A stretch of 64,000 nt of DNA from Microcyclospora pomicola. Its lineage: Eukaryota > Ascomycota > Dothideomycetes > Capnodiales. Positions 10,281-23,800 of this stretch are shown piece by piece (the stretch's first letter is position 1; each line of letters starts with the position of its first letter). The DNA lies in NCBI GenBank assembly GCA_002786065.1, contig NHNY01000010.1, positions 434,001 through 498,000 of the forward strand, in the 5' to 3' direction. A program made the position numbers and the translations under genes. The notes under the pieces were generated by a model that made no database searches, was not told the origin of the DNA, and saw only the letters and a list, made by a program, of their open reading frames with translations.

Positions 10281-11673
10281 CTCGCTCCAGGCTCAAGGTC
10301 TATTGTATCAAAAGCAGTGCTGGATCTGATGCGGTCTGTTGCTGATGAAGCGTCCAAGGATTATTCGATTCAGGAACAAGCTCAATATAAAACACCGAGG
10401 GTTGCGTGTTGCTTGCTTTCCCTGGTCTCCAGCAAACATATATATATGATATCAGCAAACCTCCCGTGACCCAAACCTGTCTCAAACATGTTTGTCACGC
10501 GTGATGTACTCTAGCTGTATGAGCAAGCGTTCTTGAGACCTCAACGCCAACCAAATACACAGTCGAGAGCCAAACATGCTTTTCAGGCAAACTCCTCCCC
10601 GAACCAGACTATCAGGTGATCACACATGTCCTCAGGAAGCTTTGCTTTTGAGCAAACCACACCCAGTCGTCTCTGACTGTAGGTCCATTCTTCCCATGAT
10701 GGCTTCAGCCTGGCATGCGTCAGAGACATCCAACGTGGCTCAGCTTGACGAAGTCGCGAGATAAGCCGGTACAGGAAAACATCCATGAGTCAAGGTTGAG
10801 CTTCGATGCCTGAGATCGCGAATGTCTCCCTCAGGCGCAGAATCGTCATGCATGTTGGTTGAACAGATTCTGACATGTTGTGGCTTGCACAGCAAGGTGA
10901 AGCCAGCCTGAGCCCTTACGACTTGCGCGGCAGTGCAACGCATCCACAGCCACAGCCACAGCCACATCAAAGCACATCACATGGCCCCCGTCAATATGTT
11001 GTCGAGCCCAATCATTCTCACACAGATGAACGTACATGTGAATTTTAGGGTAGGTACCATCAATTATTGCACGAGCTTGATAGTGTACAGCATCCATGAA
11101 CAACATGGAGACACTTTGCATTCCATTCCGCGCACTCTAGACTTCTACATGAGCCGGTCCTAGAAGTCCTTGCACCTATGGAGTCAAGTTCTCCATGTGA
11201 TAACACAGCGATATCTCGCCATTCCCAAAACACGCCCAAACATGAACGTCCGCCGTCAAAACGTCCAGTTTTCGACCATCAGTACAGTCCATGGAAAACG
11301 CAACGCCAAGCAACTCCACGCCAGCAGCGTCCCCGCCCATTTTTCAGGTTACATACATGAATATGAGCATCTCATGTCCCCGCCGCGGGGCTGTGTAGGT
11401 GCACTTTTTTCGTCCGATCCGGAAACGCCGTCGCTTTGCTCAAATTGTAGAGTGGAAGAAGGAAAAAGAAAAAGAAGTAGGAGAAGGTTGTAACCGTTCA
11501 ACAGTCGGTCTAGGCACTGTCTGCTCGGACGACTCCTCGTAGGAATAGCGGCAACCGGGTGTGAAGTGCATTCTTTGCACTGTCAACTGCGCAGCAATAT
11601 TCCAGTGCGCCACGTATAAGACTTCTGGAGCCTGATCGTGTGTTGGTCCGCGAGTAGCTGTAGGTGCAACGCC
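10281..11673. other. Intergenic between CCCH/DXO-like gene and sln1
   Basis: 1.4 kb holding the promoter of the CCCH gene and the 3' flank of sln1. It contains a short CCACAG hexamer repeat and otherwise only scattered short frames without recognisable content. No RNA gene seen. Confidence 0.5.
10944..10965. repeat. Short CCACAG hexanucleotide repeat
   Basis: Between three and four copies of CCACAG lie in tandem in intergenic DNA. This is a simple-sequence repeat with no visible function. Confidence 0.8.
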
Positions 11674-14600
11674 TTATATCGCAGCTTGAGCTTCGAGCGG
11701 AGCATCTAGGCTTCTTCGAACCGGTACCGGCTGGCTGTTGGCCATGACCGGAGAGGTAGTAACGCTGTTAACGAGTACGATCGTGGTATTAGCATTATTG
11801 TTGATCAGCGGTGTGGCAGGAGGAGACGGCGTTTCCTCGGTCTCCTCTGGTATAGGAGCGCAATATTCTTTCAGGACCTTCTTCAGCTGAGGTCGACGGA
11901 TTGGTTTGGAACTGTTCATGCATATGTCAGTGCGCGTGTAAAGTGGACATGCCATGAAGTCAAACTCACAGAAAGTAATTCATGCCCGAATCCATGCAGT
12001 CCTTGATATTGCTTTCTTCCGCAAACGCCGTCAATGCTACGATCGGTGCCTGATAGCCGATCTCACGGATCAGTCGGGTGCTTTGTAAACCGTCCACGTT
12101 CGGCATCTGCACATCCATGAACACCAAGTTGAACGGAGGCTTGTCTCCGCGCATAGACTCCTTGATCATATCAACAGCTTCTTGCCCGTCATTGGCGACC
12201 GTGACATCATAGATGTCTTCCAGCTTCAGCATTCGCAGCACCACCTCCTGGTTGACTTTGTTGTCCTCTGCAACGAGCACACGAATTCGGCCACCCTTCG
12301 ATACATCGCTGACGATCTTTTTCATGGCTGCGGGTTGCGATGCCGGGCTCTCCATGGGTTGGCTGGGAGCGAAGAACGGTTGCGAGAGACCAACGAGACG
12401 CGGTTGGGCTTCGGCTGGTATATTCGCATCCACTGAGCGTGACCTTTGCTCGTCCGCTTGATCCGGAAAAGGTTGAGATGGTGCTCGTGGGGCCCCAGGT
12501 ATTGAGTCGGCCGAGTAGCTCCGAGAGATTCGCTTGGAAGCTGATACAGTCGAGCTGGCCGAGCTGTCCGCTCTCGATTGCAAGTGCCGCAGAGGTATCC
12601 TCATCGTGAACGTACTCCCGACGCCAACAGTGCTCCGTACGGAAACGAACCCCTGCATGAGGCTCGCAAGCTGTGAGCAGATACTCAACCCCAGTCCTGT
12701 TCCGCCGAACTTCTTGCTCAGCCCCAAGTCTCCTTGTACGAAGGGCTCGAAGATCTTGTCAAGCAGCTCCTCGGGCATACCCGGTCCATTATCGGTGACT
12801 TCGAATTCGAACGTGAGATGTGTTGTCCGTGTCGGCGAACCCGGCCTGCCATGTCCAGAAGGCACACGCGAAGACGGTCTTGTTTTGCGACCAATGCTAT
12901 TGCCAGTCGCAGACCCGGGCCCGGGAGACGAGAGCTCAGGCCTGGTAGGCTGCAAGCTGCCACGCTTCGACTGCCGAGAATGCGTTGAGATCTGCCGACT
13001 GCCAGGCATCGGCTGGTCGGGTAAGCATCGAATGGTCAAAACGACGAGTCCACCGGGAGTGAACTTGATCGCATTGGAAACCAGATTGATGCACACTTGC
13101 AGGATCCTGTGGACATCGCCGTAAAGAATCATATCCTTAAGGCGACCGGTGCCGGCAGGTCCAATGGCGTCAGTATCTGGGATGGAGAACGTCGGGTCAT
13201 GAACGGATTTTGTGGTGCCGTCGAACTCCACGCGAAGGTCAATCTTGGAATCCTTGGCCTGTTTGTCGAAGATGGCGAGAACTTGAGAACTGACATCTCT
13301 CAACCGGAATTCTTTCTCTTCCAGCGACAGATGCTGGCCCACCTGGTTCTTGGAGAATGTCAACAGGTCCGTCAAAAGGTTCAGCAGAAGATCACCACTT
13401 TTGTAGATGATGCCCAATGACCTTTTCAAGCGTGTAGGGTCGTCTTCCTGCATGCATACCGCGCACATGCCTAGGATGCCGTTGAGAGGCGTTTTGAGTT
13501 CTAGTGCCCGTTAGTATCTGCGCGTCGGAAATCGAGCAACATCATGTACTCACCATGCGAAATGTTTGCAATAAACAAGGTCTTGCTCTCATTTGCAACT
13601 TCGGCAGCTTTCTTCGAAATTTCGAGCTCTGCCGTCCGTTGCTGGACCCGCTCCTCGAGTCGGACATATTGCAGCATGAGCTCGTCCGACATCTCGTTGA
13701 ACGTGTATGTCAGATCGGACAGTTCATCCTTGATCCACGACCTTCGATGCTTCACTTTACCAGGTATGCCGAACTCCCTCGCGCTCTGCGGATGGTCTCG
13801 TTCGCGTTGATGCCGTTTGGACAACCGGGGCTTGCGGACTGCGGCGAAGAATCCCTCTTTGCGCGCTAAATGGGCCGATGTCGAGCCCGACTCCCCTCCA
13901 TCTCCTGCACCATCGCGAGCAGAGCTGAAGGAACTCAGACTTGATCGACTAGCAATGACCACAGGTGGTGAAATCGTTTTCATTGTCGCTTCCCTCAATC
14001 GCCGGATCGGTAGACTGAAGAAGTGGGCCAACGGCCAAGCGATGAGAGCCATGAGACCTGCGGTGCCAAACACGCATGCCAAGAGCACGTTTCTAAGGTG
14101 GATGATGGGCTGCCACACTTCACTTCTCGATTGCTCCACCAGGATTGCCCAATTGACGAAGTCTGCCTGAACCCTGTCGTAGCCGACCGACACCTTTTCG
14201 CCCGCCTCATCTACGGCCCTGAGTACTGAGCCCATGTCGTCTCCAGCACTGTCAGCAGTTTGCGTGAAAGCCTGTTGTATAGCCTTGTATTGGGAGGCCA
14301 GGAATGGTGCGTTGGCGGTGCCGATGGCATGTTCGGGATGGTGCATTGTACCGTTCAAGGGGAAGACGTATCGGACTTCGAAGTCTTCTACAGCAGTACC
14401 ATTCGTCGACGCAGAGGGATTGTTGTCCTGCGGAAACTTGTTGGCCGTCTGTGCTGGGCCTACCAGGATCGTCTCGCCGGTGTTATCGATGCCTTCCCGG
14501 GAGTTCAAGACCTGTTGAATGAGTGTAGCGTCCATGACGACGGTGAGCCAACCTAGGAGGTCAGTTCCATCCGTGTTATTGACAATCGGAATGGTGATAG

Positions 14601-15249
14601 ACGTCAACCAGAAAGTGTCGTTGACTGAGATCGGACCAAGAAGCAAAGTCGAAGAGGTGTCCAGGTCGAACCCATCGTAGACCGCGTACGAAGTGTTCGA
14701 AGACGCATCGCTGGTGTAAGTGAGATTGGGATACAGCGCGGGGGGGTACCCTAGGTTGTTGCAGTAACCGTCTCCCAGGTATACGTCAGTACCGTCGGAA
14801 CATTTCCAGGGTAGCTCGATCTGAACATCGGTGCTAGTGACGTTGAGCAAGCCATATGGGCCGCCAGGGCCTGAAGCCGTCCGTGGGAACAGCATGATTT
14901 GCAGCGACAGAGCGGAACCCACACTCTTGCTACTATCGATCGTATCGCTCATGTCGGAGTATGCGCTCGCCCAATTGGCAGCGGTGTTGTTGCCTTGAGT
15001 GTCGTATCTGGACAGCGCATCCTGCACCAGAACTCGGGTGCTAACGAAGCTGGCACTGGTCTGCATCAGTTCGAGGTTCGAGGTGAGCTGACCAGCCTTG
15101 AGGGATGCGGCCATAGACAGCCGCGAAGCGCGGATGGTCAGGGTGAAGTTGCGCTCGATGATCCATGTCGCGACCGAGACAACACCAAGGCAAATGAGCG
15201 AAGTCAGGACGATGATTATAGCCAACTGCTCGCGGATGAGGATCCTCAT
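11674..15249 (-). CDS. sln1: Hybrid sensor histidine kinase, SLN1 type (group VI)
   Basis: Three exons (complement): 15249-13554, 13500-11970, 11911-11674, 1154 aa. SLN1 is the plasma-membrane osmosensor that feeds the Ypd1-Ssk1 branch of the HOG MAP-kinase pathway. The first membrane segment is at about residues 7-31, followed by a large extracellular sensor region and a second segment at about 380-405. A HAMP-like region and coiled coil lead to the dimerisation helix with phospho-accepting H565 (NISHELKTPLNG); the first intron splits the codon right after this histidine. The N-box (INLVSNAIKF), G1 (DNGPGMP) and G2 (GTGLGLS) boxes of the ATPase are present. The receiver has the ED pair, phospho-acceptor D1028 (FMDVQMP) and the conserved Lys in SKPIRR. 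An ATG 16 codons upstream (15297) is also open; MRILIREQL at 15249 matches the usual family start. All catalytic residues look intact. Confidence 0.93.
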
Positions 15250-17349
15250 TGTGACGGAGCTTGGTGGCCAGGTGTTGTTCACGTTGCCCCAGCGCAAGCC
15301 CTAGCCTCCTCCGTTGACCGTCGAACCCTCTGACCGGCTGTCTCTTACTCTAGGCGCACCATCCACAGCACCAGCTGAGAAGGTGTGGTGATCACCGGCT
15401 TTGTTCCTGAGTGTCATGCTAATCCTCCAAACCCTGCCATCTAGCGAAGGGCCCAGATCACCCCCGACAGCGCGAAGTGGTCTCGTTCACGAACGTGCGT
15501 GCTTGGCGGGTGGGTAGGTGCGCAGGAACGGTGTTGCAGGAAGGCGGTGGTCGTGATCAGGATGGTCGTGGTGGTTGCGGTGGTGGTCGAAAGCTCAGGT
15601 GGCGACGCAGGTGGATGCACAGATCCCAGCGGTAGGGAAAATGCAGTCAGCCAATTCCACGACCATGAGTAGGGATCGCTTACACAACGTGGCGACAGCG
15701 ATTGCGGCAGCAGGCAGGATGATGAGAGTGGTGCATGGCAAGTACGCGAGTCGAGAAGCAAGCTGGAGTGAGAAGTGCGGTCTCGACCACGCCACAAGAC
15801 CACTTTTCCGGGGGTGGACAAGGATGCGCTGCTGGCGAGCTTTGCTCGATGCAGACCTCTACACCTCGGATGGCCCGGCACGATACATCATCTGAATACT
15901 CCATCATTACAATGCAGCTTCCGGGGGTCCGCCTCACTGCGATACCTGCTGGACGTCTCGAAGTGATATCTCGATCCAAGCACGAATACAGACAATCGAA
16001 GTTCCAAAGCTTCAGACTGAGGACCAGGGCTTCTCAGTAGTTAGTGCCTCTTTTAAATAAGCAAACGGCGAAACCGTCCGGCACCAACCTTGACACTACG
16101 TTCAACGTCCGACAAGCGTCGCGGCCATTGCGTAGGTCAAGCGAAATCTCGTTGCCCGTGTCTCTACGATGATACGACACGAGCGCACAAGGAAGCAATG
16201 CTGGCATCAGTCTACAGCTAGGATTAATCGGCTGCAGAATGTGTCTTCGTCGATGGCGACGAAGACTCCATGCATGCCTCGAGAGACGGTCTGGAATGAT
16301 TGTCTTGAGAGAGCCGACATGATTCACGTGACGCATTGCAGTCACAACTCCGGATCATGGATGGATGGCCTGATGTTCGGGAGAAGAGTTCTTTCCGAGC
16401 GATCCTCTACGACGGCACGATATACGAACCTACTCATGGCTGTCGAACAACGTGGCCAGGCAGGAGTTGCAGGCCTGTGAGCAAGAGTACACATGCAATT
16501 GTCGTTGACATGCCCAGGCGGACCTTGAGCTGGCCTGGTGTCTGACGCTGCGAGCCTTGTCCTCACACTTCTCCATGCCGAGCTGAACGCGTCTTCGAGT
16601 CGTGAATGTGCGCTTGATGCCATACTAGAGATCCAGACGCGCTGCGGATGACCACAATACGCGGATTCTCCAAGATGCTCGCAGTGAACGAGGGAGACAT
16701 CGCGCTCCATTGCAACATAGCAAGCCCGCACCCAAGGTCGATCGCCGCGAATGAAGCCAAGCGCGTCTATGTCCGCGACAACAACGAGACTCCCATCACT
16801 ATCACGCGCATCAACACGCGACCGCTTGGCCAGTCTCAGGCGCTGCGGACCCCTTATGCAGGCCTGCAGTAGTACAGCCAATGACTGCACCCCCGGCCCG
16901 GCCTGAAACCGGCCTACCCCAACCTCCTCCGGCCTTCCACCACACATCACTTCGATACCGTTCCCATTTCGTGTCTTGACCGAGAACCTGGCGTGTTGTG
17001 CTTCTTGAACACACTGCTAGCTTTGCCTCGCAATGCGCTCTTTCTCGCACTTTCCACCACCGGTTCCCTTCCTGTCCCTGACAACTCGTGCGGCGATCTG
17101 CAGCTGGCCGGGTAGTGCTGAAGCCATCCTCCAGGAAGCCGGGGTAGTAGGGAAGTAGGTAGGTAGTCTAGCTACAGTAGATCAGCAAACAGATTCAATG
17201 GGTAAAAGACTCGCCCCCGATCGCAATGCTGCCGTCTTTCACCTTCGTCCTCTCCCACCTTTACCCGCCATCCCGTGTATAGCGATCGTGATTCATCGAG
17301 ATCGGACTCGACGACAAAATCGCCTTGCCAATGCAATCACTTCTTCACA
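15250..17349. other. Long divergent intergenic region between sln1 and an F-box gene
   Basis: 2.1 kb between two divergent start codons, long for this window. Many short frames on both strands overlap and none has recognisable content. It may hold long 5' UTRs or upstream introns. A GTAGGTAGGTAG tract lies at 17155-17166, close to the F-box start. GGT/GGTGGT-rich DNA lies at about 15545-15605. Confidence 0.5.
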
Positions 17350-18966
17350 ATGGGCAAACCGGATGCAAACGTCCACCTGGCTAACAAGCCCTCCAACATC
17401 TCCATTTCCGGCTCTGCCACGTCAGCTGGTAGTTCCAGAAGTGGAGGAAGCAGGCTACTGTTCGGAGAGATTGATACCAATAGCGATCGATGTACGCGTG
17501 TCTGCCTACTCATGCAATACCCATCATTCATCGTCTGACCTACCAACACAGCGTCTGATGTCTTCGCATCTGTGTGCAACTTCGTGCTCTGCGAAAGCAG
17601 CACGTTCTTGACCTTCTGGCTCAACGACGAATGCCGCAATAACCTGCTCTCGTTCCTACCAACCCAAGATCTGGCGAGTCTGCGACTTGCCTGTCATGAC
17701 TTCAGTGTGCGCGCCGCGCCAGCGTTGTTCTCGACTCTCCACACCACCTTCAGGACGGGCACGTTCACGAAACCTTCACGGCTAGCTGCGCTAGACCGGC
17801 TGGGGTTCTATGTCAAGACCTTGAAGTTCACCATCCCGCACACCGCAGAGACATTCTTGCCGCCTCTGGTTGATCCAGAGACCGGTGCCGAGTTGAGCTT
17901 CACCTACACGCCCCAGCTGCAGACTTCGTCGACGCGACGGCCGAAATATGGCGACGCAGGAACGACGGAGATACTCACCAGGCAATATCCGCCACTTTTC
18001 CACGCTGCCACCAACGTCTCCGCCTTCATTCGTGCCATGTCAGCTTTGGTCAATCTGGCGTATTTGGAAATCAGCTGTCCCGGCTACGATGGATCTCGAC
18101 GCCACCGACGCAGCATCGTCGACTTTGCGCTGATCTCGTTGCGCATCGCTATCGAGCAGAACTGTCTCAACAGTCTGAACTCCCTCACACTTTCTCCGAT
18201 ACACCCAAGCGGTCTTCTTTATCTCTCGCCTGTGCTGGGATATGGAGCAACGCCCAGGTCAGCCAGCAGATGGGCTCGGATCCAGAACCTCACCATTCAC
18301 GCCGACAGTCTCAAGTCCGCAGCTCCTGATATTGATGAAGCGAACCATCTCAAACTAATACAGAAGTATCTCCATAATTTCCGGAACAACCTGACCACCT
18401 TCAACTTCCGATGGATCGGCGAGAAAGGCCGCCTTCCTGTCATCTCTACAAACACTTCGAAGGCGCAGCATCCTGCACAACGAGCCGTTGCACAATCTGC
18501 AGAATCATGCAGAAGAGAGGCCCCTGCGCAGTTCCCAAGGTTACAACACGTACACTTTGAGAACATCACGACGTCGGCCGCAGACATCTGCTCCTTCGTT
18601 GCGAACCACCGCAAGACGCTCTGCGAGCTCGATCTCGAAGACGTGGCCCTCAGTTCTGGGACTTGGGATGAAGCCCTTGCGCCCATCACCAGACGTGCTA
18701 AGAAGTCCCGTGCCGTTCATGTCGACATGGCCGATGTCCCTATGATATTGTCGCCATCGGCGGTCTGTGCACAGTTCCCAGCCCCCATGCATCGCGTTGA
18801 GATTGCGCAGGGAGCGTCCAGTGGACGTCGCAGCATGAGGCTTTCACGCTTCCTCCCGTCGCGCAGTCACAAACCTGCACCGTCGAATCGGGTCAGGGAT
18901 GGCCTGTTGGAATGCGAGGAACAACTGAGGAAGGTCTTGCGGCATGGTGTGTTCTCATGGAAGTGA
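17350..18966 (+). CDS. F-box protein (putative SCF substrate adaptor)
   Basis: Two exons: 17350-17491 and 17552-18966, 518 aa; intron of 60 nt, GTACGC...CAG. The F-box-like motif is at about residues 72-115 (LLSFLPTQDLASLRLACHDFS). F-box proteins bind Skp1 and bring substrates to SCF ubiquitin ligases. The rest has leucine-rich, LRR-like stretches without a clear repeat register, as in many fungal F-box proteins. The C-terminus is Arg/Ser-rich. The ATG at 17350 (acaATGggc) is preferred; the frame is open further upstream, but that sequence is low in conserved character. The target is unknown. Exon 2 alone lacks an ATG at its start, which supports the upstream small exon. Confidence 0.75.
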
Positions 18967-19658
18967 AGTTGCGCAAGGCCGTTCTTAATGATGACATGAC
19001 AGCGATGAAGGGCATCGATGGTTTATGCTGATGATGATAGCACATATCGTTCACGTAGTCACGGCAGACAACGCACGACGCTCGCTTATAAATTTATTAA
19101 CTATTTCTCGATCTTCGAATGATGTCTCTTGCTGAGAGTCGAATCATGTGTTTCGACCAGTGCGGACTGGTCTTGTGACAATGCTGGTATGTTTGTAGGC
19201 ACGAGCATCGCATCGTTCGTCGACCACATTCTGCCCATATACTACAGAGCAACCCACATGCACCGTATATCCTCAACTACACCCTATGAATCCGCGAGGC
19301 TGATGCGAAGTTCCACCAATGACTAGTGTCAAGACATCAAGGAGTTTCGGGAGGGTGCGAGATGTCCCGTCATCACATGCTGCCGACCAGGCGCCGTGCG
19401 AGCGAGCCAACAAGGTTAAATTCTAGCCTCGGCTGGCCGTCCGGCAAGCAATCAGGTGTCTGTGCGCGCTCGTCGATGATGTGTAGCCAGCTCGAGTATA
19501 AGCACGTATGCGCCGAGGTAGGCTCTGGATATGTAAGAATAAGTTGCCATTCCTCTTCTTCTTTACTCTATCGTGTGATCATTGACATCTGTTTATCCAT
19601 CTACCTACAAACACTCACCACCCACTCTACAAACCACCCCCCTACATAACTCATCACC
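18967..19658. other. Intergenic, promoter of scp2
   Basis: 692 bp between the F-box gene and scp2, both on the plus strand. The last 100 bp before the scp2 start are pyrimidine-rich (CT/ACC-rich), a frequent feature of highly expressed fungal promoters. No gene seen. Confidence 0.5.
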
Positions 19659-20129
19659 ATGTCTCTCAAGGATGGTAAGTCTACAACCCCCTCGCTCCCG
19701 CAGCGATCACGTCCTCTCCGCAGTAGCCGCAGTTTCTAACCATCTCCCCTCGTCACAGCCAACTTCCCCTCCTCCGAGGCCTTCGACCAGATCGCCTCCG
19801 CGCTCTCCAGCGACGCCGAGAAGAAGGACGCGGTGAAGAAGGGCGGCGCGATCTTCGCGTTCCAGCTCAAGAACGCCTCGGGCGCCGAGCAGTCGTGGTA
19901 CATCGACCTCAAGGAGACGGGCACAGTCGGCAAGGGCGCGGCGCCCGCGGGCAAGAAGGCCGGCATCACCATGATCCTCAGCGAGGAGAACTTCGCCAAG
20001 CTCATCGCCGGCAAGGCCAACGCCCAGAAGCTGTTCATGGGCGGCAAGCTCAAGGTCAAGGGCGACGTCATGAAGGCCACCAAGATCGAGCCCGTGTTGA
20101 AGAAGGTCCAGGCCAACAGCAAGCTTTAG
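19659..20129 (+). CDS. scp2: Sterol carrier protein 2 (SCP2) domain protein, peroxisomal
   Basis: Two exons: 19659-19674 and 19759-20129, 128 aa. The first exon codes for only five and a third codons (MSLKD). The protein is a stand-alone SCP2 lipid-binding domain: residues about 10-120, with the typical strand FAFQLKN, then WYIDLKETG and the C-terminal KLKVKGDVMKATKIEPVLKK. SCP2 binds fatty acids, acyl-CoA and sterols. The C-terminus is SKL, a canonical PTS1 signal, so it should be imported into peroxisomes. GC content is clearly higher than in the neighbours and codon use is strongly biased to C-ending codons, as in highly expressed fungal genes. Length fits fungal SCP2 proteins. Confidence 0.95.
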
Positions 20130-20898
20130 ATGGTTGAACGAAGTGCTGGTTGGCTGGATGGAGGGATGAGGGATTGTGACAGATATGATGTATAATTTGC
20201 CTACCGTATCGTCTTGATCCATCATGCATCCGTCTACATGGCTCTATGCGCCATTACAGTGTTCGTCAGAGCCGCATGTCCATCTATAAAGTAGACCAGC
20301 GCTTCCGTTGTGCACTATACTGCAGTTCAGCGTATGAATTGAGAGCGTGAATCCTCAACACAAGAGATGCTGCACCGCCTCCGTATGTGTTCATCGTTTG
20401 TGCGACGATGAATTGATACCAAAACCCACCCGGCGTTGCTATATTCTTTGGACAAGAAAAAGCATACATGCCCTTCGTCATCCTTGCCAATGGTAAAGTG
20501 ACAACGCATTCGAGTGCTATTGCGATCCCGGCACGTGACCGTCAACAGAGCCGTCTTGCTCCACTCCAAGCCAGGCGAGTGCTCGGGCCCAGGGACGACA
20601 GGTTCGGATTTAGGAGACCACTTTTTCGTGCGCCGCAACCAGCAACGCGTTCCCACACGCGAACTCCATCACCATCCCTCCGACAAGACACCTCCTCTCG
20701 CGCGAGGCATACCTCTTGCTTCCTGGATGGACAGTTGCGACTGGATCATCCGAGTGGGCGCGCCGTTGACGATTCTGCAAGGGACGTCGCGGGATTCCTG
20801 GTGACCGCAGCCGCATCCTCATCCCCACCACTGCACGACCATCATCGGCGGCAATCTCGTGTCCTGGATCCTGACCCCTTGGGTCGAGTTGCGAGAAG
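20130..20898. other. Intergenic between scp2 and nup2
   Basis: 769 bp holding the scp2 3' UTR and the nup2 promoter. Open frames on both strands at about 20468-20915 have no recognisable content and overlap each other. Nothing else is supported. Confidence 0.5.
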
Positions 20899-23800
20899 AT
20901 GAGCAAGCGAAACATGGAGTTCCAGGGTGGAGGGGAGCGGTATGGAGAGACGAGTCAGCAGGAGAATGGAGGAGATGCGCCGCGGACGGCCACGGCTGCA
21001 CAGATGGCGCGGAGGAAGTAAGTTCATGTTGTTCCGGTGATGGGATTGGGAGAAGTGCGAGTCAAGAGGGGGAGAGATGACGGAACCACGAGGGGCACGC
21101 CGCGACAATTGCATGTGAATATCATTCGCGTTGTCATTGTTGGCAATTGTGGTTGCACATGCTAGTCATTGTTGACCGCCCCCCCCCCCCCCCCCCCCTT
21201 CCCCGGCTACCTACTTCTCCAGACTCGTCGCTTTCGAGGGGAACTTTCGGAAAACGTGAACGTGGCATTGACTGACTTGAACAGGATCGCGTCGTTAAAA
21301 GGCAGACCCGGTAGTCAACGAGGTAGTCGACAAGCTTCACCCGCCGTCGGACCCGTCAACGCGTTCAACCCTCAGCAAACATTCCAACCGCCACAGGCCG
21401 GCTCATTCGACTTCGCGTTTGGTAACGCCAATAACACCCCTGCGTTTGGACAGCAGCCCGCCGCGCCAGCACAACCGCAGAACGGTGGCTTTAGCTTCGG
21501 CGCATCCACGCCCGCACAACCCAGCATGCCTCCGCAACCGAACGGTAGCGGTATGTTCGGCAGTCAAAGCACCAACTCCACCCCGAGCTTTGGTGCCAGC
21601 TTCGGCGCCAACAACACACAGTCACAGCAGAATGGCTTTGCGCCCTCCACATCCTCGATCTTCAGCACACAGACTCCTGCGAGCAGCGCCTCGACGAACC
21701 CCTTCTCATTTGGCCAGAGCCAGCCCGAGCAACCTGCACAAATGAACGGCGCCGCCGCAACGACGAGCACTTCATTTGGGGCTCAAACGAACGGGAGCAA
21801 TGGGTTCTCGTTTGGTGGAAGCAAACCAGCGATTGGGGAGAACAGAGGAACAACCCCGTCGTTCACTAGCTTTGGCTCATCCGCGTCGGTGCAGAAAGAG
21901 AATACACCAGTCTTCAATTCGTTTGGTGCTTCACAGCCAGCAACGCAGACTCCCAAGGCCGCAGCACCTACGTTTGGGTTCGGTGCGCAACCTTCAGCCC
22001 AGCCTGCAGCCGTACAAGCTGCCCCATCCATCTTTGCAGGGTTTGGCAAGACGGCAGAGAAGCCAGCGGAGACGAATGGAGAAAAGCCGAAGCCCATCTT
22101 CAGCTTTGGTGCATCTACAGCTCCAGCAGAGCCGAGTCCCGTACAGCCAGGACAGAGCATCTTCAGCGGAGTAGCCAAACCAACCATCAAAGCTGGCATG
22201 TTCTCGCAGCCCGCAACAAATGGTGATGCTACACCCAAGCCATCCAATGGGTTTAACTTCACCTCCTCGACCAACAACACAGCCGCCACTCCAGCGCCGA
22301 GCACGACCTCAAACAACATGTTCAACTTCAGCCAATCTGCACAAGCGGAGACGCCAAAAGCTCCCACCAATATGTTCCAAGGTTTCGGACAATCACAGGC
22401 AAAAGCAACACCTGCCATCAAATTCAGCGCGGCCGAGGACACAAGCATGCAAAGCCCCGAGAGCACCCCAAAGAAGCCGACTCAGAGCCAGGCTCAAGCT
22501 GGAGCGTCCAACTTTTCAGCTTTCTCGAGCACATCAAACGCGCAGGCGTCGGCGAGTCAGCAAGCAGACTCGAGCGAGCCTCCTGCTCCCAAGCAAAAAA
22601 GCATGTGGGAGCGGATGGAGAAACCCGCCGACTTATCTGCCACGCCTAAGCCGACCTTCTCATTTGGAGTCAGCCCTGCCACGCCAACTCAAGATGCCCG
22701 ACCAGCACCACCTCAAAGCGAGAAGATCATTTCCAAGCACTCCGAATACCCAGCTCCGCCATCGACCGAGCCCCGGTCATCCACTTCGCTATTCCCTACA
22801 TCTAAATCCAACCCGCTTCCCGCTTTCAAACCAGCCGGTGCTCCAGTCACGAGCAAACCTGCCACTTCGTCAACCTCCTCGCTTTCCGCCTCTTCGTCTA
22901 CACCACCTAGTGCTATTAAATCACTCAACACATCGTTTCTCCGTGCATTGAGCAACGCCGACCTGAGTGTTGACTGGAGTCCTTTCCTATCAGCCTATCT
23001 AAAAGCAGCAGACAGTATACGGCAGAAAGAGACTTCCACGGCTGAAAGGAGCTCTACTCCCAAGCCAGTGGACATCGATGCCACCCCAAAGGCTCCAGCC
23101 TTCACCAACATATTCCAGAATCAGACCCCAGCCAACAACATGTTCAAGTCTGGCCAGCCGCCAGCGACGGCTCCTGTCAACAAGAAGCGCCCGGCTGACG
23201 AGCATCTCACGAAGTCAATTGAAGCTCCAGCAACCGAGAAGCGTGTCCGAGCCGAGGAAGCCGTCGAGTACCCCAAGCTGCCCGAGAATGCTAGCAAAAG
23301 TGCCAAGCTCTTCGAGTCTGTTCTTGACAAGTCAACGTCAAGCGCACCGAAGTTCGGTCCTCCGGATGCAGTTGTTAACAAGGTCCGAGAGGAAGCAGCG
23401 AAAAAGGCAGATGGCAGCAAGTCAACAGGCTTTACTCCCTCTACAAACTCGCTCTTCTCCAGCGGATACAAACCAGCAGACTCGCAGACCGAACATGGCA
23501 GTTCGGCTACGAACAAAGTCACATTTGGTTTCACTCCCTCAGCATCTAGCACAGCTGAGAAGAGCAGTGACACAACATCATCAACAGCGAAGCCTGCAGA
23601 TGCGCCGAAGTTCGGCTTCACCCCATCCACAACCTCCTCAACTGCCGCCGCTCCGCCAGCAGGTATGCCCACTTTCAGCGCCCCTGCAACAGGAACTGGC
23701 GGCTTCCTCTCTGCATTTGGCAAGAAGGCTGCGGCCACCGCTGAACAGGAGAAGAAGAAGCGCAAGGCTGAAGACTACGATAGTGATGAGGATGATGAGG

